This document shows positions 1 to 7,868 of a stretch of 64,000 nt of DNA, piece by piece. Origin of the DNA: Dactylosporangium vinaceum. Lineage in GTDB: Bacteria; Actinomycetota; Actinomycetes; Mycobacteriales; Micromonosporaceae. The position numbers and the translations under genes were made by a program. The first letter of the stretch is position 1. Every line of letters begins with the position of its first letter. The stretch is taken from contig NZ_CP061913.1 of NCBI RefSeq assembly GCF_019904175.1, forward strand, positions 5,022,001 to 5,086,000, written 5' to 3'. The notes under the pieces were generated by a model that ran no database searches, was not told where the DNA came from, and worked only from the letters and a program-made list of their open reading frames with translations.

Positions 1-640
1 CGTCGACGCCCGGACGCTGCGGGCCGTCGATGTCGAAGACGATCCGGTCGTACCCGGGATGGCTCCCCGAGCGCACGGCGTTCACGATCACGTCGGGGGC
101 CGCCCCGTCGATGTGGACAGGTGTGGTGACGAACGGCTGGGCCGGCTGGTGGGCGACGTCGACCGCGACGCGCTCGGGGCCGTGCAGGACCAGGACCCGG
201 AAGCCGACCCGGTCGTTGACGCCCAGGCCGAAGCTCGCGCGGCCCTCGAAGTAGCCGCCGGACCTGATCTGGCGCAGGGTCGGCAGGTTCGGGTTGTAGA
301 CGGTGCCCAGGTCGACCGCCGGCACGCCGGCGTCGCTGAACACGACGAGCAGGGTGGCTGCTCCCGCGACGGGGATGGTCTGGCCCTGGCCCTGGCCCAC
401 CAGTGGGGCGTATTCGACGCGCCAGCCGGGGGTACCCCCGGAGAAGTCGAACACGGTGCGGTCGTAGGCGTCGTGCCGTCCCGTCCTGACCCCGGTCAGC
501 ACCGGCTGGAAGTTCCCGGTCGGCGCTGCGGAGACCGGGCTGGTGCTGGTGGGTGCGGGCAGGTCGGCGGCCTGGGCCGTCCCCGGCAGGCCCACCAGCG
601 CCGCGGCACACGCCACCGCAGCGAGCAGTAATCGGCGCAT
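1..640 (-). CDS. secreted AMIN-like domain protein, C-terminus cut by window edge
   Basis: Reading the minus strand from an ATG at 640 gives an open frame that runs off the left edge, so about 213 residues are visible. The first ~24 residues (MRRLLLAAVACAAALVG...) form a Sec signal peptide ending at an AQA|A-type site. Two similar segments follow, each with the pattern G(V)R.G.H..YDR.VFD, at roughly residues 55-75 and near the visible end. This is the signature of the actinobacterial AMIN-like (lipo)protein family, known as extracellular beta-sandwich proteins probably acting at the cell wall. No lipobox cysteine is seen, so it is predicted soluble or wall-associated. A good ribosome site (AAGGAG) lies ~9 nt upstream of the ATG. 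Two AMIN-like copies in one protein is inferred from the repeated motif; the second is incomplete here. Function beyond export is unknown. Confidence 0.75.
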   Translation of the reverse strand, partial: MRRLLLAAVACAAALVGLPGTAQAADLPAPTSTSPVSAAPTGNFQPVLTGVRTGRHDAYDRTVFDFSGGTPGWRVEYAPLVGQGQGQTIPVAGAATLLVVFSDAGVPAVDLGTVYNPNLPTLRQIRSGGYFEGRASFGLGVNDRVGFRVLVLHGPERVAVDVAHQPAQPFVTTPVHIDGAAPDVIVNAVRSGSHPGYDRIVFDIDGPQRPGVD

Positions 641-732
641 GATCTGTGCTCCTTCCGTTTCGAGGTGCACAGATGACGGTGGATCACAATTGGCGGTTTA
701 CGTCAGGTGCCCGACAGATGTCTCATATATAG

Positions 733-2118
733 ATGCGCAGCGAAGCCGCCGCCATCCGAGCACGTCTCGTCGTCAAGACCTGTGTCGCCGCAACTGCGAT
801 ACTGGCCGTACTGCTCGGACTGCTGATCTACCCCGCATCCGCACGTGCGTACGCCGCCGCCCCGGCGTGCTCCGCCCCCGTCCCGAGCACCACCCAGCCC
901 GGGTACACCGTCGCCGACCCCAACTGTGACCCGGACGGGACCGCCTTCGTGCCCGTAACGGGCTCGGCCGTGTACACCGGCATCCTCAACGGCGCCGCCT
1001 ACCGCCTCGAGAAGCCGGCCCACTGGAACGGCGAGCTCGTCGTCTTCGCCCACGGCTACCGCGGCGACGGCAAGGTCGTCTACGTCGGCAGCCCGTCACT
1101 GCGGGCCCACTACCTGGCCCGCGGGTTCGCCTGGGCCGCGTCCAGCTACCAGACCAACGGCTACGACGTCGGGCAGGGCGTCCGCGACTCGTACGCCCTC
1201 ATCGACCTGTTCACGTCGCGCACCGGGCACCGGGCCAGGGACGTGTACATGGCCGGGGAGTCGATGGGCGGGCACATCACCGCCGTCGCCATCGAGCACT
1301 ATCCGCGGGCGTTCGTCGGCGCGATGCCGGTGTGCGGCGTGCTCGGCGACACGGAGCTGTTCGACTACTTCCTCGACGCCAACCTGACCGCCGCCGCACT
1401 GACCGGGGTGAAGGTGCCGTTCCCCGTCGATCCGGCCGCGTACGAGCCCCTGGTCCGCCAGGAGCTGCCGAAGCTCGACGGGCGCTGGGCCGACGTCGTC
1501 GAGCAGCGCAGCGGCGGCACCCGGCCCGGGTTCGACCAGGCGTTCGCGTTCTGGAACGCCCTGCCCTCGATCCCGCCGCTGACCACCGTGCCGTTCCTGT
1601 TCGGCCTCTACCCAGGACTGACCGGCGGCACCGAGAACATCGCCGACGGCAACGTCACCTCGAACCGGTTCACGATCTACCAGGAGGACGCCTCGCCCTG
1701 GCTCACCCGCGACGAGCTGCGGCTCAACCGGGACGTGCTGCGCGTCGACCGCACGGCGCGGCCCAGCCGCGACCTGACCGGGGTCCCGCTGGTGGCCGGT
1801 CGCCCGCCCGTGCCGACTCTGTCCATGCACACCATCGGCGATCTCTTCGTGCCGATCTCCATGGAGCAGGTGTACGCCCGGCGGGCCCGCGCCAACGGCC
1901 TGTCCGACCGGTTCGTGTCACGGGCGGTCCGGGCGCTCGGGCACTGCGAGTTCACCCAGCCGGAGCTGCAGCGCGGCTTCGACGATCTCGTGACGTGGGT
2001 CCGCACCGGCCACCGCCCGGGCGGTGACGCGATCCTCGACCCGCGCGCGGTCGCCGACCCCCGCTTCGGCTGCCGGTACACGGCGTCCGACCGCCCGAAC
2101 TTCGGCGCGGCCTGTTAG
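733..2118 (+). CDS. secreted alpha/beta-hydrolase
   Basis: 461-residue exported protein. Residues 13-40 contain a hydrophobic segment and a Sec-type cleavage region (ARAYAAAPA), giving an extracellular enzyme. The alpha/beta-hydrolase fold is shown by the oxyanion strand VVFAHGYR near 104-110, the nucleophile elbow GESMGG with Ser177, a late acid segment (GDLFVP) and a final His in GHCEF. This resembles the large actinobacterial secreted peptidase/esterase group, but the substrate cannot be told from sequence. Several cysteines (CSAP, NCDP, VCGV, HCEF, GCRY, AAC) suggest disulfides, as expected outside the cell. No strong ribosome site precedes the ATG, only an AT-rich stretch (CATATATAG), so a slightly different start is possible. 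It is monocistronic; the next gene is convergent. Confidence 0.8.
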   Translation: MRSEAAAIRARLVVKTCVAATAILAVLLGLLIYPASARAYAAAPACSAPVPSTTQPGYTVADPNCDPDGTAFVPVTGSAVYTGILNGAAYRLEKPAHWNGELVVFAHGYRGDGKVVYVGSPSLRAHYLARGFAWAASSYQTNGYDVGQGVRDSYALIDLFTSRTGHRARDVYMAGESMGGHITAVAIEHYPRAFVGAMPVCGVLGDTELFDYFLDANLTAAALTGVKVPFPVDPAAYEPLVRQELPKLDGRWADVVEQRSGGTRPGFDQAFAFWNALPSIPPLTTVPFLFGLYPGLTGGTENIADGNVTSNRFTIYQEDASPWLTRDELRLNRDVLRVDRTARPSRDLTGVPLVAGRPPVPTLSMHTIGDLFVPISMEQVYARRARANGLSDRFVSRAVRALGHCEFTQPELQRGFDDLVTWVRTGHRPGGDAILDPRAVADPRFGCRYTASDRPNFGAAC

Positions 2119-2144
2119 CTCGTGCGGCCGGAGGTCCTGCGTCG

Positions 2145-2756
2145 TCACACGCGGCGCAGGACCGCGACCACCTTGCCGAGAATGGTGGCGTCGTCGCCGG
2201 GGATGACGTCGTAGGCGGGGTTGCGCGGCACCAGCTCCACGCGCCCGTCGCGCGTGCGGTAGGTCTTCACCGTCGCCTCGCCCTCCAGCATCGCCGCGAC
2301 GATGTCACCGTTCTCGGCCACCGCCTGCTGGCGCACGACCACGATGTCGCCGTCGCAGATCGCGGCCTCGATCATCGAGTCGCCCTTGACGTTGAGGGCG
2401 AACAGCGTGCCGTGCCCGACGAGCGTCGTGGGCAGGGTGAGCTCGTCGTCGGGCACCTGCTGCTCGGCCAGGATCGGCCCACCGGCGGCGATCGTGCCGA
2501 CAAGCGGAACGGCGACGCCCGGGTCGGTGCCGCGGGCGATGCTGTCATAGGGGCTGCGGATGTCCACCGCCCGCGGCCCGTGCGCGTCGCGGCGGATGAG
2601 CCCGGCCTTCTCCATCTTCTTCAGGTGATGGGCGACCGAGGACGGTGAGCCGAGGCCGATCGCCGAGCCGATCTCGCGCACCGTCGGCGGATATCCGCGT
2701 CGCTCGATCGACTCGCGGATGACCGCCAGGATGCTCTGCTGCCGCGGGCTCGTCAT
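2145..2756 (-). CDS. lexA: LexA-type SOS repressor
   Basis: 203 residues from the ATG at 2756 (an in-frame ATG at 2816 would add 20 poorly fitting residues). The N-terminal winged helix (residues 3-65) contains RGYPPTVREIG and SSVAHHLKKMEKAGLIRR, typical of LexA DNA-binding domains. The C-terminal S24-type self-cleaving peptidase has the Ala91-Gly92 scissile bond (TIAAGG), nucleophile Ser127 in GDSM and general base Lys164 in VKTY. The family dimerises on SOS boxes and self-cleaves with RecA filaments, derepressing DNA repair. At 203 residues it is slightly shorter than the usual actinobacterial LexA (~230-260). No perfect SOS box (CGAAC-N4-GTTCG) was found upstream, so autoregulation is not obvious; it could be a second LexA paralogue. 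Divergent from the gene at 2883. Confidence 0.9.
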   Translation of the reverse strand: MTSPRQQSILAVIRESIERRGYPPTVREIGSAIGLGSPSSVAHHLKKMEKAGLIRRDAHGPRAVDIRSPYDSIARGTDPGVAVPLVGTIAAGGPILAEQQVPDDELTLPTTLVGHGTLFALNVKGDSMIEAAICDGDIVVVRQQAVAENGDIVAAMLEGEATVKTYRTRDGRVELVPRNPAYDVIPGDDATILGKVVAVLRRV

Positions 2757-2882
2757 GTCAGCACAATACCGTACGTGTTCGATCAGATGTACGAATCGTG
2801 ACAACTTTTGATCCATCCGTGGGATATCGGCCGCGATGTTCGGCCCAATACATCGACGTCCGCGACGCTTATGCTGACCGCC

Positions 2883-3935
2883 ATGCTCGACAGCTCCCCG
2901 GCTTCCGTCGTCTCCTTATTATCCTTAGCCGAGGCGGGTGACGACGACGGCCTCGCCGCCGAGCTGGTCGACCTCGCCGCCGGCAGCCAACTGCCCGCGG
3001 CCGTCCGCGACGAGCTGCAGGCCCTGCCGGACGCCCGCCGTTGCGCACTGACCCTCCGGGTGATCGAGCGCGCCGCCGCCGCCGATCCGCCCACCCCCGT
3101 CGACGGGCTGCTCATGCCGATCCTCGACGGCCTGGCCCCGGACGCACTGTCCTGGCGCGCCGCCCACCACCTCATCGACGCCGTCGCCACCCGCACGGCC
3201 GCCCCGCCCGGCTCCCTCGCGGTGCTGGCCGCCGTCGCCGAGCGCGAGACCGGCGAGTGCCCGCCGGCGCTGCTGGCGGTCATGCGCCGCACCGCCCACG
3301 AGGGCGACAAGCACTGGCCGGCCCGCTACCGCGCGCCGATCCAGCCCTGGCTGGAGCGCACCCACGGCCGCCTCAACGTGGGCGAGCCCTGGGCCGAGGC
3401 CGCGAACGCCGAGACCCCGGGGCCGGAGCTGCTCACCCACGCATTGGCCGCCGCGGGTGCCAAGCCGGCCGCCCGCTGGGCCCGGCGCGCCAAGACCCTC
3501 CTGCCCGAACTCGGCGCCGACGAGACCCGCACCCTGATCCGCCGCTGGCTGTCCCTCGTCCCCCGCCCCCGCACGATCACCCTGCGTCCCGACGGCGAAC
3601 GTTGGGACCCGAACGAGGTACCGGACGCCTACAACGCCAGGGCACTACGCGGCCTGCTGTACCTCCTGGCCGTCACCCCGCCGCAGGACGACGACATCCC
3701 CGCCGTGGGCCGCCTGGCGCAGCACGCCGCGGAGAAGATCCCCGGATACGGCCCGCGCAGCCAGATGATCGCCTACGCGAGCGTCTACGCGCTGGAGCGC
3801 TTCAGCACCGTGGCCTCCCTGCGCGAACTCACCCGCCTCCGCTCGCTGGGCCAACCTCCGGGCATCGCGGCCGCCTTGACCACCGCCATCGACCGCCGCG
3901 CGGTAGCCCTGAACGTCGACCCGTCCCGCCTGTAG
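2883..3935 (+). CDS. conserved hypothetical, helical-repeat-like
   Basis: 350 residues from the ATG at 2883. I prefer this start because a -10-like TATGCT (2870-2875) sits 7 nt before it, the leaderless arrangement seen across this window; an ATG at 2808 or 2871 is also in frame. The protein is alanine-, leucine- and arginine-rich with repeated helix-pair character and no signal peptide, membrane segment or catalytic motif that I recognise. A HEAT/ARM-like helical scaffold is plausible but is inference only. It is divergent from lexA across ~126 bp, which could mean shared regulation, but no shared operator is visible. Function unknown. Confidence 0.7.
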   Translation: MLDSSPASVVSLLSLAEAGDDDGLAAELVDLAAGSQLPAAVRDELQALPDARRCALTLRVIERAAAADPPTPVDGLLMPILDGLAPDALSWRAAHHLIDAVATRTAAPPGSLAVLAAVAERETGECPPALLAVMRRTAHEGDKHWPARYRAPIQPWLERTHGRLNVGEPWAEAANAETPGPELLTHALAAAGAKPAARWARRAKTLLPELGADETRTLIRRWLSLVPRPRTITLRPDGERWDPNEVPDAYNARALRGLLYLLAVTPPQDDDIPAVGRLAQHAAEKIPGYGPRSQMIAYASVYALERFSTVASLRELTRLRSLGQPPGIAAALTTAIDRRAVALNVDPSRL

Positions 3936-4096
3936 CCCCTGACACCACCGCGTGAACGTGTCCGCCGCCGTGAGCGCTCCCCGTCGTGTGTGGTCCGGCT
4001 GTCGTGCGCTGTTGCGCCGGGCCGGGCGTGAGGTGCTTCCAGGTGGTGGCGGCGGTGGGCGGGAATGCGTGGCGCTGCTCGTGCGTCATATCGGGC

Positions 4097-4537
4097 ATGA
4101 GTTCGCGGATCGTGACCTGTGTCCAGTGCGGCCAGCGCAACCGCGTGCCCGCGGCAGCGTCGGGCAAGCCGGTGTGCGGCAAGTGCCGGGCCGCCGTGCC
4201 GTGGATCGTCGACGCCGACGACCTGTCGTTCGCGGCCGTGGCCGAGCAGTCGTCCACCCCGGTCCTGGTCGACCTGTGGGCGCAGTGGTGCGGCCCGTGC
4301 CGGGTGGTCGGCCCCGCCCTGGAGCAGGTGGCAGGCGAGCTGGCCGGCACCGTCAAGCTCGTGAAGGTCGACATCGACCAGGCCCCACGCGTCCAGGCCC
4401 GCTTCGACGTGAAGGCCGTCCCAACCCTGATGATCGTCCGCGACGGCCGCGTGATCGCCCGCCAGACCGGCGCCTCCTCGCCCGCCGCCCTGCGTAGCTG
4501 GGTCGAACGCACCCTCCAGGACACCAAGACCGCTTGA
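4097..4537 (+). CDS. trxC: zinc-binding thioredoxin (Trx2/TrxC type)
   Basis: 146 residues from the ATG at 4097; an upstream in-frame start at 3986 adds residues unlike the family. The N-terminal zinc ribbon has Cys8/Cys11 and Cys27/Cys30 (CVQC...CGKC), as in E. coli Trx2. The thioredoxin fold follows, with the WCGPC redox site (Cys65/Cys68) and the cis-proline region KAVPTLMI. It should act as a cytosolic protein-disulfide reductase fed by thioredoxin reductase. In TrxC relatives the zinc site loosens on oxidation and tunes redox response. No partner gene is adjacent and it appears monocistronic. The symbol follows domain architecture; some genomes call such proteins trxA or cnoX-like. Confidence 0.88.
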   Translation: MSSRIVTCVQCGQRNRVPAAASGKPVCGKCRAAVPWIVDADDLSFAAVAEQSSTPVLVDLWAQWCGPCRVVGPALEQVAGELAGTVKLVKVDIDQAPRVQARFDVKAVPTLMIVRDGRVIARQTGASSPAALRSWVERTLQDTKTA

Positions 4538-4631
4538 CACCCGGCTGCGCACAACGGTCGCGCTCGCTCCGTCCCAGCCCGCCGCCGCCCTGAGACCTGT
4601 CGATCGAGACGGCTCGAGCGGTGGCGGGGAG

Positions 4632-4955
4632 TCAGTGGGCGCGGCTGGTGGTCGACCGGTGGTTGGCGTCGCGGGCGGCTACGTCCGCCATGGTGTCGCG
4701 GTACGCGGCGGGTTCGATGTCGCCGCGCAGGAGCCGGTCGATTGCCTCGGATTCGGCGGCGGCCAGCCCGTCGGCGTCGCGCGGGGCGGGCAGGGGGCCG
4801 AGGCGCGCGGCCAGCCAGCGCGCGGCCTGTGGCTGATACGCGTCGAAGCGGCGGCCGTAGCGGATCAGCCGAGCGTGCGCGGCGATCAACCCGGCGTATA
4901 CCAACGAGATCAGCAGGGCCACGATCAACGGTGCGGGCACAATCCAGTCTCCCAC
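4632..4955 (-). CDS. small membrane protein with SHOCT-like tail
   Basis: 107 residues from a GTG at 4955. Residues ~5-27 form one transmembrane helix (VPAPLIVALLISLVYAGLIA), followed by a basic stretch (HARLIRYGRRF). The C-terminal part has the short L..G.I....Y pattern of SHOCT-like oligomerisation segments (IDRLLRGDIEPAAYRDTM). Such proteins are usually small inner-membrane proteins of unknown role. The start lies only 16 bp from the divergent GNAT gene at 4972, so their promoters must overlap; a TAGCCT box at 4959-4964 serves the plus-strand gene. No other start fits the helix as well. Confidence 0.68.
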   Translation of the reverse strand: MGDWIVPAPLIVALLISLVYAGLIAAHARLIRYGRRFDAYQPQAARWLAARLGPLPAPRDADGLAAAESEAIDRLLRGDIEPAAYRDTMADVAARDANHRSTTSRAH

Positions 4956-4971
4956 GCGTAGCCTGACGGTC

Positions 4972-5493
4972 GTGTCCGATACCCGGGTGTACCGCGCCCA
5001 GCCCGCCGACCTCGCCGAAATCCTGCCGCTGGTGGAGGAGTTCTGCGCGGCCGACGACCACCCGTACGACGAGACCCGGGTGGCCCGTGCCCTCGCCCCA
5101 TTGCTCGCCGGCGACGAGCACGGCCAGGTCTGGCTGGTCGACGCCGATCCCGAGCCGCGGCCCGGCCCGGACGCGGAGCCGAAGTCCGAGCGCAACGCGG
5201 AGCCGGGCGCGGGGATCGTGGTCGGGTACGCGGTCGTCACGTGGGGCTGGAGCCTCGAGTCGGGCGGCCGCGAGGCGCTGCTCGACGAGATCTACGTCCG
5301 CCGGCGCGGCGCCGGAGTCGGGGCGGTCCTGCTGCAGCGGGTGCTTGCGGCGGCGGTGGAGGCGGGTGCGGCCGTCATGTTCCTGGAGACCGAGGCGCAC
5401 AACGAGCGGGTCCGGGGCTTCTATGCGCGGCACGGGTTCGCGGCCGACGACTCCGTCTGGATGAGCCGGGCGCTCACCTCGCCCGTGCGTTGA
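4972..5493 (+). CDS. GNAT family N-acetyltransferase
   Basis: 173 residues from a GTG at 4972, preceded by TAGCCT (4959-4964) and 7 nt, a leaderless arrangement. The acetyl-CoA binding motif A is visible as LDEIYVRRRGAGVGAVLLQ (R..G.G..L), followed by EAHNERVRGFYARHGF, the typical GNAT beta5-alpha4 end. A charged insertion (EPRPGPDAEPKSERNAEP, about residues 60-80) is a low-complexity loop not seen in most relatives. GNAT enzymes transfer acetyl groups to amines on small molecules or proteins; the substrate here is unknown. Divergent from the membrane protein at 4955. Confidence 0.85.
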   Translation: MSDTRVYRAQPADLAEILPLVEEFCAADDHPYDETRVARALAPLLAGDEHGQVWLVDADPEPRPGPDAEPKSERNAEPGAGIVVGYAVVTWGWSLESGGREALLDEIYVRRRGAGVGAVLLQRVLAAAVEAGAAVMFLETEAHNERVRGFYARHGFAADDSVWMSRALTSPVR

Positions 5494-5520
5494 CCCCGCA
5501 GTAACCGTACAGTGTCACGT

Positions 5521-5560
5521 GCGGGAGCGCGGCGGCCCGGCACCGGTCGCGCGCTCCCGC
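5521..5560. terminator. hairpin terminator between convergent genes
   Basis: GCGGGAGCGCG at 5521-5531 pairs perfectly with CGCGCTCCCGC at 5550-5560 (11 bp, 18-nt loop). It sits between the convergent ends at 5493 (+) and 5612 (-). No U-tract follows, as is common for actinobacterial terminators. Confidence 0.55.
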
Positions 5561-5611
5561 CCGCTGTGCGTCGCGCTGTGCGGGCCGTGGTGTGCGGGTC
5601 GTGCTGCCGGG

Positions 5612-7168
5612 TCAGGCTCCAGGGTGTAGGGCTGTGGTCAGGCGGTCCAGGATCTGCGTCAGGACCGCGGGGCTCGTCGCGAAGTTGAGGCGGGCGAACC
5701 CGCTGGTGTCGATCGGGGTACCCAGCGAAAACTCCGCGCCCTCGCTCAGCTTGACGCGGGCCGTCGCCTCCAGCCACCGCGCCGGCTCCGGGTGCTCGAT
5801 GCCGCCCAGCCAGGCCAGGTAGGTCGCCTCGGGCTCGCGGTACACGAGCGGCATCTCGGAAGCCCACGCCGTGACTGCCGCACGGTTGGCGGTGAGGGTT
5901 GCCCGCAGGGCGTCCAGCCACCCGGCACTGTCGCGCCACGCGGCGACGGTGGCGAGGCGGCCCAGTGTGCTGGGGGTGCCGAAGATGTCGGGTGGCATCG
6001 CGTCCAGCCGGGCGCGCAGTGCGGGCGGGCCCACGTGGGCGACGGCGCAGCGCAGGCCGGCCAGGTTGAACGCCTTCGTGGCCGAGGTCGCGGTGACCGT
6101 GCGGCGGGCCGCCGCGTCGGACAGCGACGCGAACGGCGTGTGCCGGTGCGGCGCGTAGACCAGGTCGGCGTGGATCTCGTCGGCCAGCACCGGCAGGTCG
6201 TGGCGCTCGGCCAGCTCCAGCAGCGACTCCAGCTCGTCGCGGCGGAACGCGCGCCCGGACGGGTTCTGCGGGTTGACCACGACCATGAGCCGCGCGCCGT
6301 CCAGCGGGGACTGGCCGAGCGGGACGATCCGGCGGCCGCTGCGGGTGATGGCGGCCAGGAACGGCGGGTAGGCGGGCACGTGGATCGCCACGCCGTCGCC
6401 GGGGCGGGTGGTCTGCTCGATCACGACCTGGAGGATCTGCAGGACGTCGGTAAAGACGCGGGTGTGGCCGCCGCTCGGGGTCCAGCCGTGCCGGTCGGCC
6501 ATCCAGGCCTCGAACGCGGCCGGCAGCGGGTCGCCGCCGGGCCAGTGCGGGTAGCCGAAGTCCTCCCGGTCGACGGCGTCGAGCAGCGCGTGGCGGATCG
6601 CGGGGGCGACGCCGAGGTCCATGTCGGCCACCCAGGCGCCGATCGTGTCCGGCGCGACGGAGCCCCACTTGACGCCGGTACCGCGCCGCAGCCGGTCGGT
6701 GTCCACCGTGGACTGCGGCCGCAGCAGGTCGCGCAGGATCTCCATCTGGCCGTGGTGCTGGGCCAGCTCCTCGTACACGTGCAGCAGCGCCGCCCCCTGG
6801 GTCGCGATCCCGGCCGGGCCGAGGAAGCGCGGGTCCGGTGAGCCGGCAAGCGGTGCGCCGAAGTCCGCCTGGCGGGCGTCGGCCGCGAGCCGTTCCCGCG
6901 CCGCGGCGACCCGCGCGAGCAGCGGCCCGACCGGCCCCGAGCTGGTGAACTCGGCGTCCCGGTCGCGCACGACGGCCCGCCCGGCCACCAGCGCGCCGGC
7001 CCAGTAGTCCACGACGCCCAGGCAGTGGGTCAGCAGCGCGTACGGCGAGCTGGCCCCCTGCACCGGCGGCCGGACGTTCGCCAGCTCGTCGCCGAGCCCG
7101 TCCACGATCCCGGCCATCCCGGACAGCGCCCGCCCGGTCGCGTCCAGGTACTCCTCGACAGTGATCAC
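5612..7168 (-). CDS. DinB/DUF664 domain fused to MalY/PatB-type PLP lyase
   Basis: 518 residues from a GTG at 7168, chosen because a very strong ribosome site (GGAGGAGGT) lies just upstream and the protein then begins MITVEEYLD, as DUF664 proteins do; an ATG at 7219 is in frame. Residues 1-155 are a DinB-like four-helix bundle with the metal-binding His48 (LTHCL) and His138 (ELAQHHGQ). Residues ~160-518 are a fold-type I aminotransferase of the MalY/PatB group: GVKWGS, VNPQNPSG, ADEIHADL, and PLP lysine 365 in SATKAFNLAG. MalY/PatB enzymes are cysteine-S-conjugate beta-lyases; DinB proteins often are mycothiol-dependent transferases. The fusion suggests thiol-conjugate processing, which is inference. 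Divergent from the CGNR gene. Confidence 0.87.
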   Translation of the reverse strand: MITVEEYLDATGRALSGMAGIVDGLGDELANVRPPVQGASSPYALLTHCLGVVDYWAGALVAGRAVVRDRDAEFTSSGPVGPLLARVAAARERLAADARQADFGAPLAGSPDPRFLGPAGIATQGAALLHVYEELAQHHGQMEILRDLLRPQSTVDTDRLRRGTGVKWGSVAPDTIGAWVADMDLGVAPAIRHALLDAVDREDFGYPHWPGGDPLPAAFEAWMADRHGWTPSGGHTRVFTDVLQILQVVIEQTTRPGDGVAIHVPAYPPFLAAITRSGRRIVPLGQSPLDGARLMVVVNPQNPSGRAFRRDELESLLELAERHDLPVLADEIHADLVYAPHRHTPFASLSDAAARRTVTATSATKAFNLAGLRCAVAHVGPPALRARLDAMPPDIFGTPSTLGRLATVAAWRDSAGWLDALRATLTANRAAVTAWASEMPLVYREPEATYLAWLGGIEHPEPARWLEATARVKLSEGAEFSLGTPIDTSGFARLNFATSPAVLTQILDRLTTALHPGA

Positions 7169-7214
7169 CGAGACCTCCTCCTCCGGCGCTCGTCCACCGG
7201 CATCTCCTGGCTTC

Positions 7215-7268
7215 GTCACCGGCTTGACCGGTGACGCAGGTGAGCTTGCGCCGGACCCGCGTCACCTG
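7215..7268. promoter_or_regulatory. two inverted repeats in the divergent promoter region
   Basis: A perfect 8-bp inverted repeat (GTCACCGG 7215-7222, CCGGTGAC 7228-7235, 5-bp spacer) is followed by CAGGTGA (7237-7243) facing TCACCTG (7262-7268). Together they fill the space between the DinB/MalY start (7168) and the CGNR start (7282). They look like operators for a dimeric regulator, possibly the CGNR protein itself; this is inferred from symmetry only. Confidence 0.45.
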
Positions 7269-7281
7269 TCAAGCTGGTGAC

Positions 7282-7812
7282 GTGACGTTCGTGTTCGTCA
7301 GCGGGGACCTGGCCCTGGACTTCGCCGCGACCCTGAAGTGGCGCCGCGGGCCGGACCCGGAGGAGCTGCTGGCCACCGGGGCCGACGCCGCCCGCTGGGC
7401 CGTCGAGGCGGGTGTGCTGTCGCGCCCGCCCCGGGTGGGGGAGGAGGAGCTGCGCGCCCTGCTCGTCCTGCGTGAGGCCGTCTACAGCGCCCTGCACCCG
7501 GCCGCGGCCGCCCCGCGCCCGGCCGACATCCGCGTCCTGAACCGGGCCGCCGCCCAGCCAGGTCCCCGCCCGGCCCTGACCGCGCTCGGCGTGCGCCGCA
7601 GCGGCGACGCCACCGCCCTCGGGGCCGCGGTGGCCGTGGCCGCGATCGCCCTGCTGGAAAGCCGCCCCCCGATCCGCGAGTGCGCGGGCGAGGCGTGCAC
7701 CCGCCTGTTCGTCGACCGCTCCCGCGCCGGCAACCGCACCTGGTGCGGCATGGAGGAGTGCGGCAACCGCGTCAAGGCCGCCTCCTACCGGGCCCGCCGC
7801 GCCCGGGAGTAG
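7282..7812 (+). CDS. ABATE/CGNR zinc-finger transcriptional regulator
   Basis: 176 residues from a GTG at 7282; an ATG at 7231 is in frame but lies inside the repeat region. The N-terminal half begins with the conserved F.SGDLALDFAAT of the ABATE domain. The C-terminal zf-CGNR finger holds CAGEACTRLFVD...CGMEECGNR.KAASYRAR, with paired cysteines for zinc and the diagnostic CGNR. Family members are predicted stress-responsive DNA-binding regulators, often next to transporters or detoxification enzymes. Divergent from the DinB/MalY-like gene, its probable target. The window between 7812 and the ABC exporter holds only a doubtful small ORF. Confidence 0.85.
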   Translation: MTFVFVSGDLALDFAATLKWRRGPDPEELLATGADAARWAVEAGVLSRPPRVGEEELRALLVLREAVYSALHPAAAAPRPADIRVLNRAAAQPGPRPALTALGVRRSGDATALGAAVAVAAIALLESRPPIRECAGEACTRLFVDRSRAGNRTWCGMEECGNRVKAASYRARRARE

Positions 7813-7868
7813 GCGCGGGCGTCGGCGGCGGCTCGCCCCGGGACTGCAGTGGCTGCCCGCGGCCCGCG

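Noticed and set aside
2765..2800. SOS box for lexA autoregulation
   Set aside because: Only one half-site (TCGAAC) fits CGAAC-N4-GTTCG; the facing half is ACGGT.
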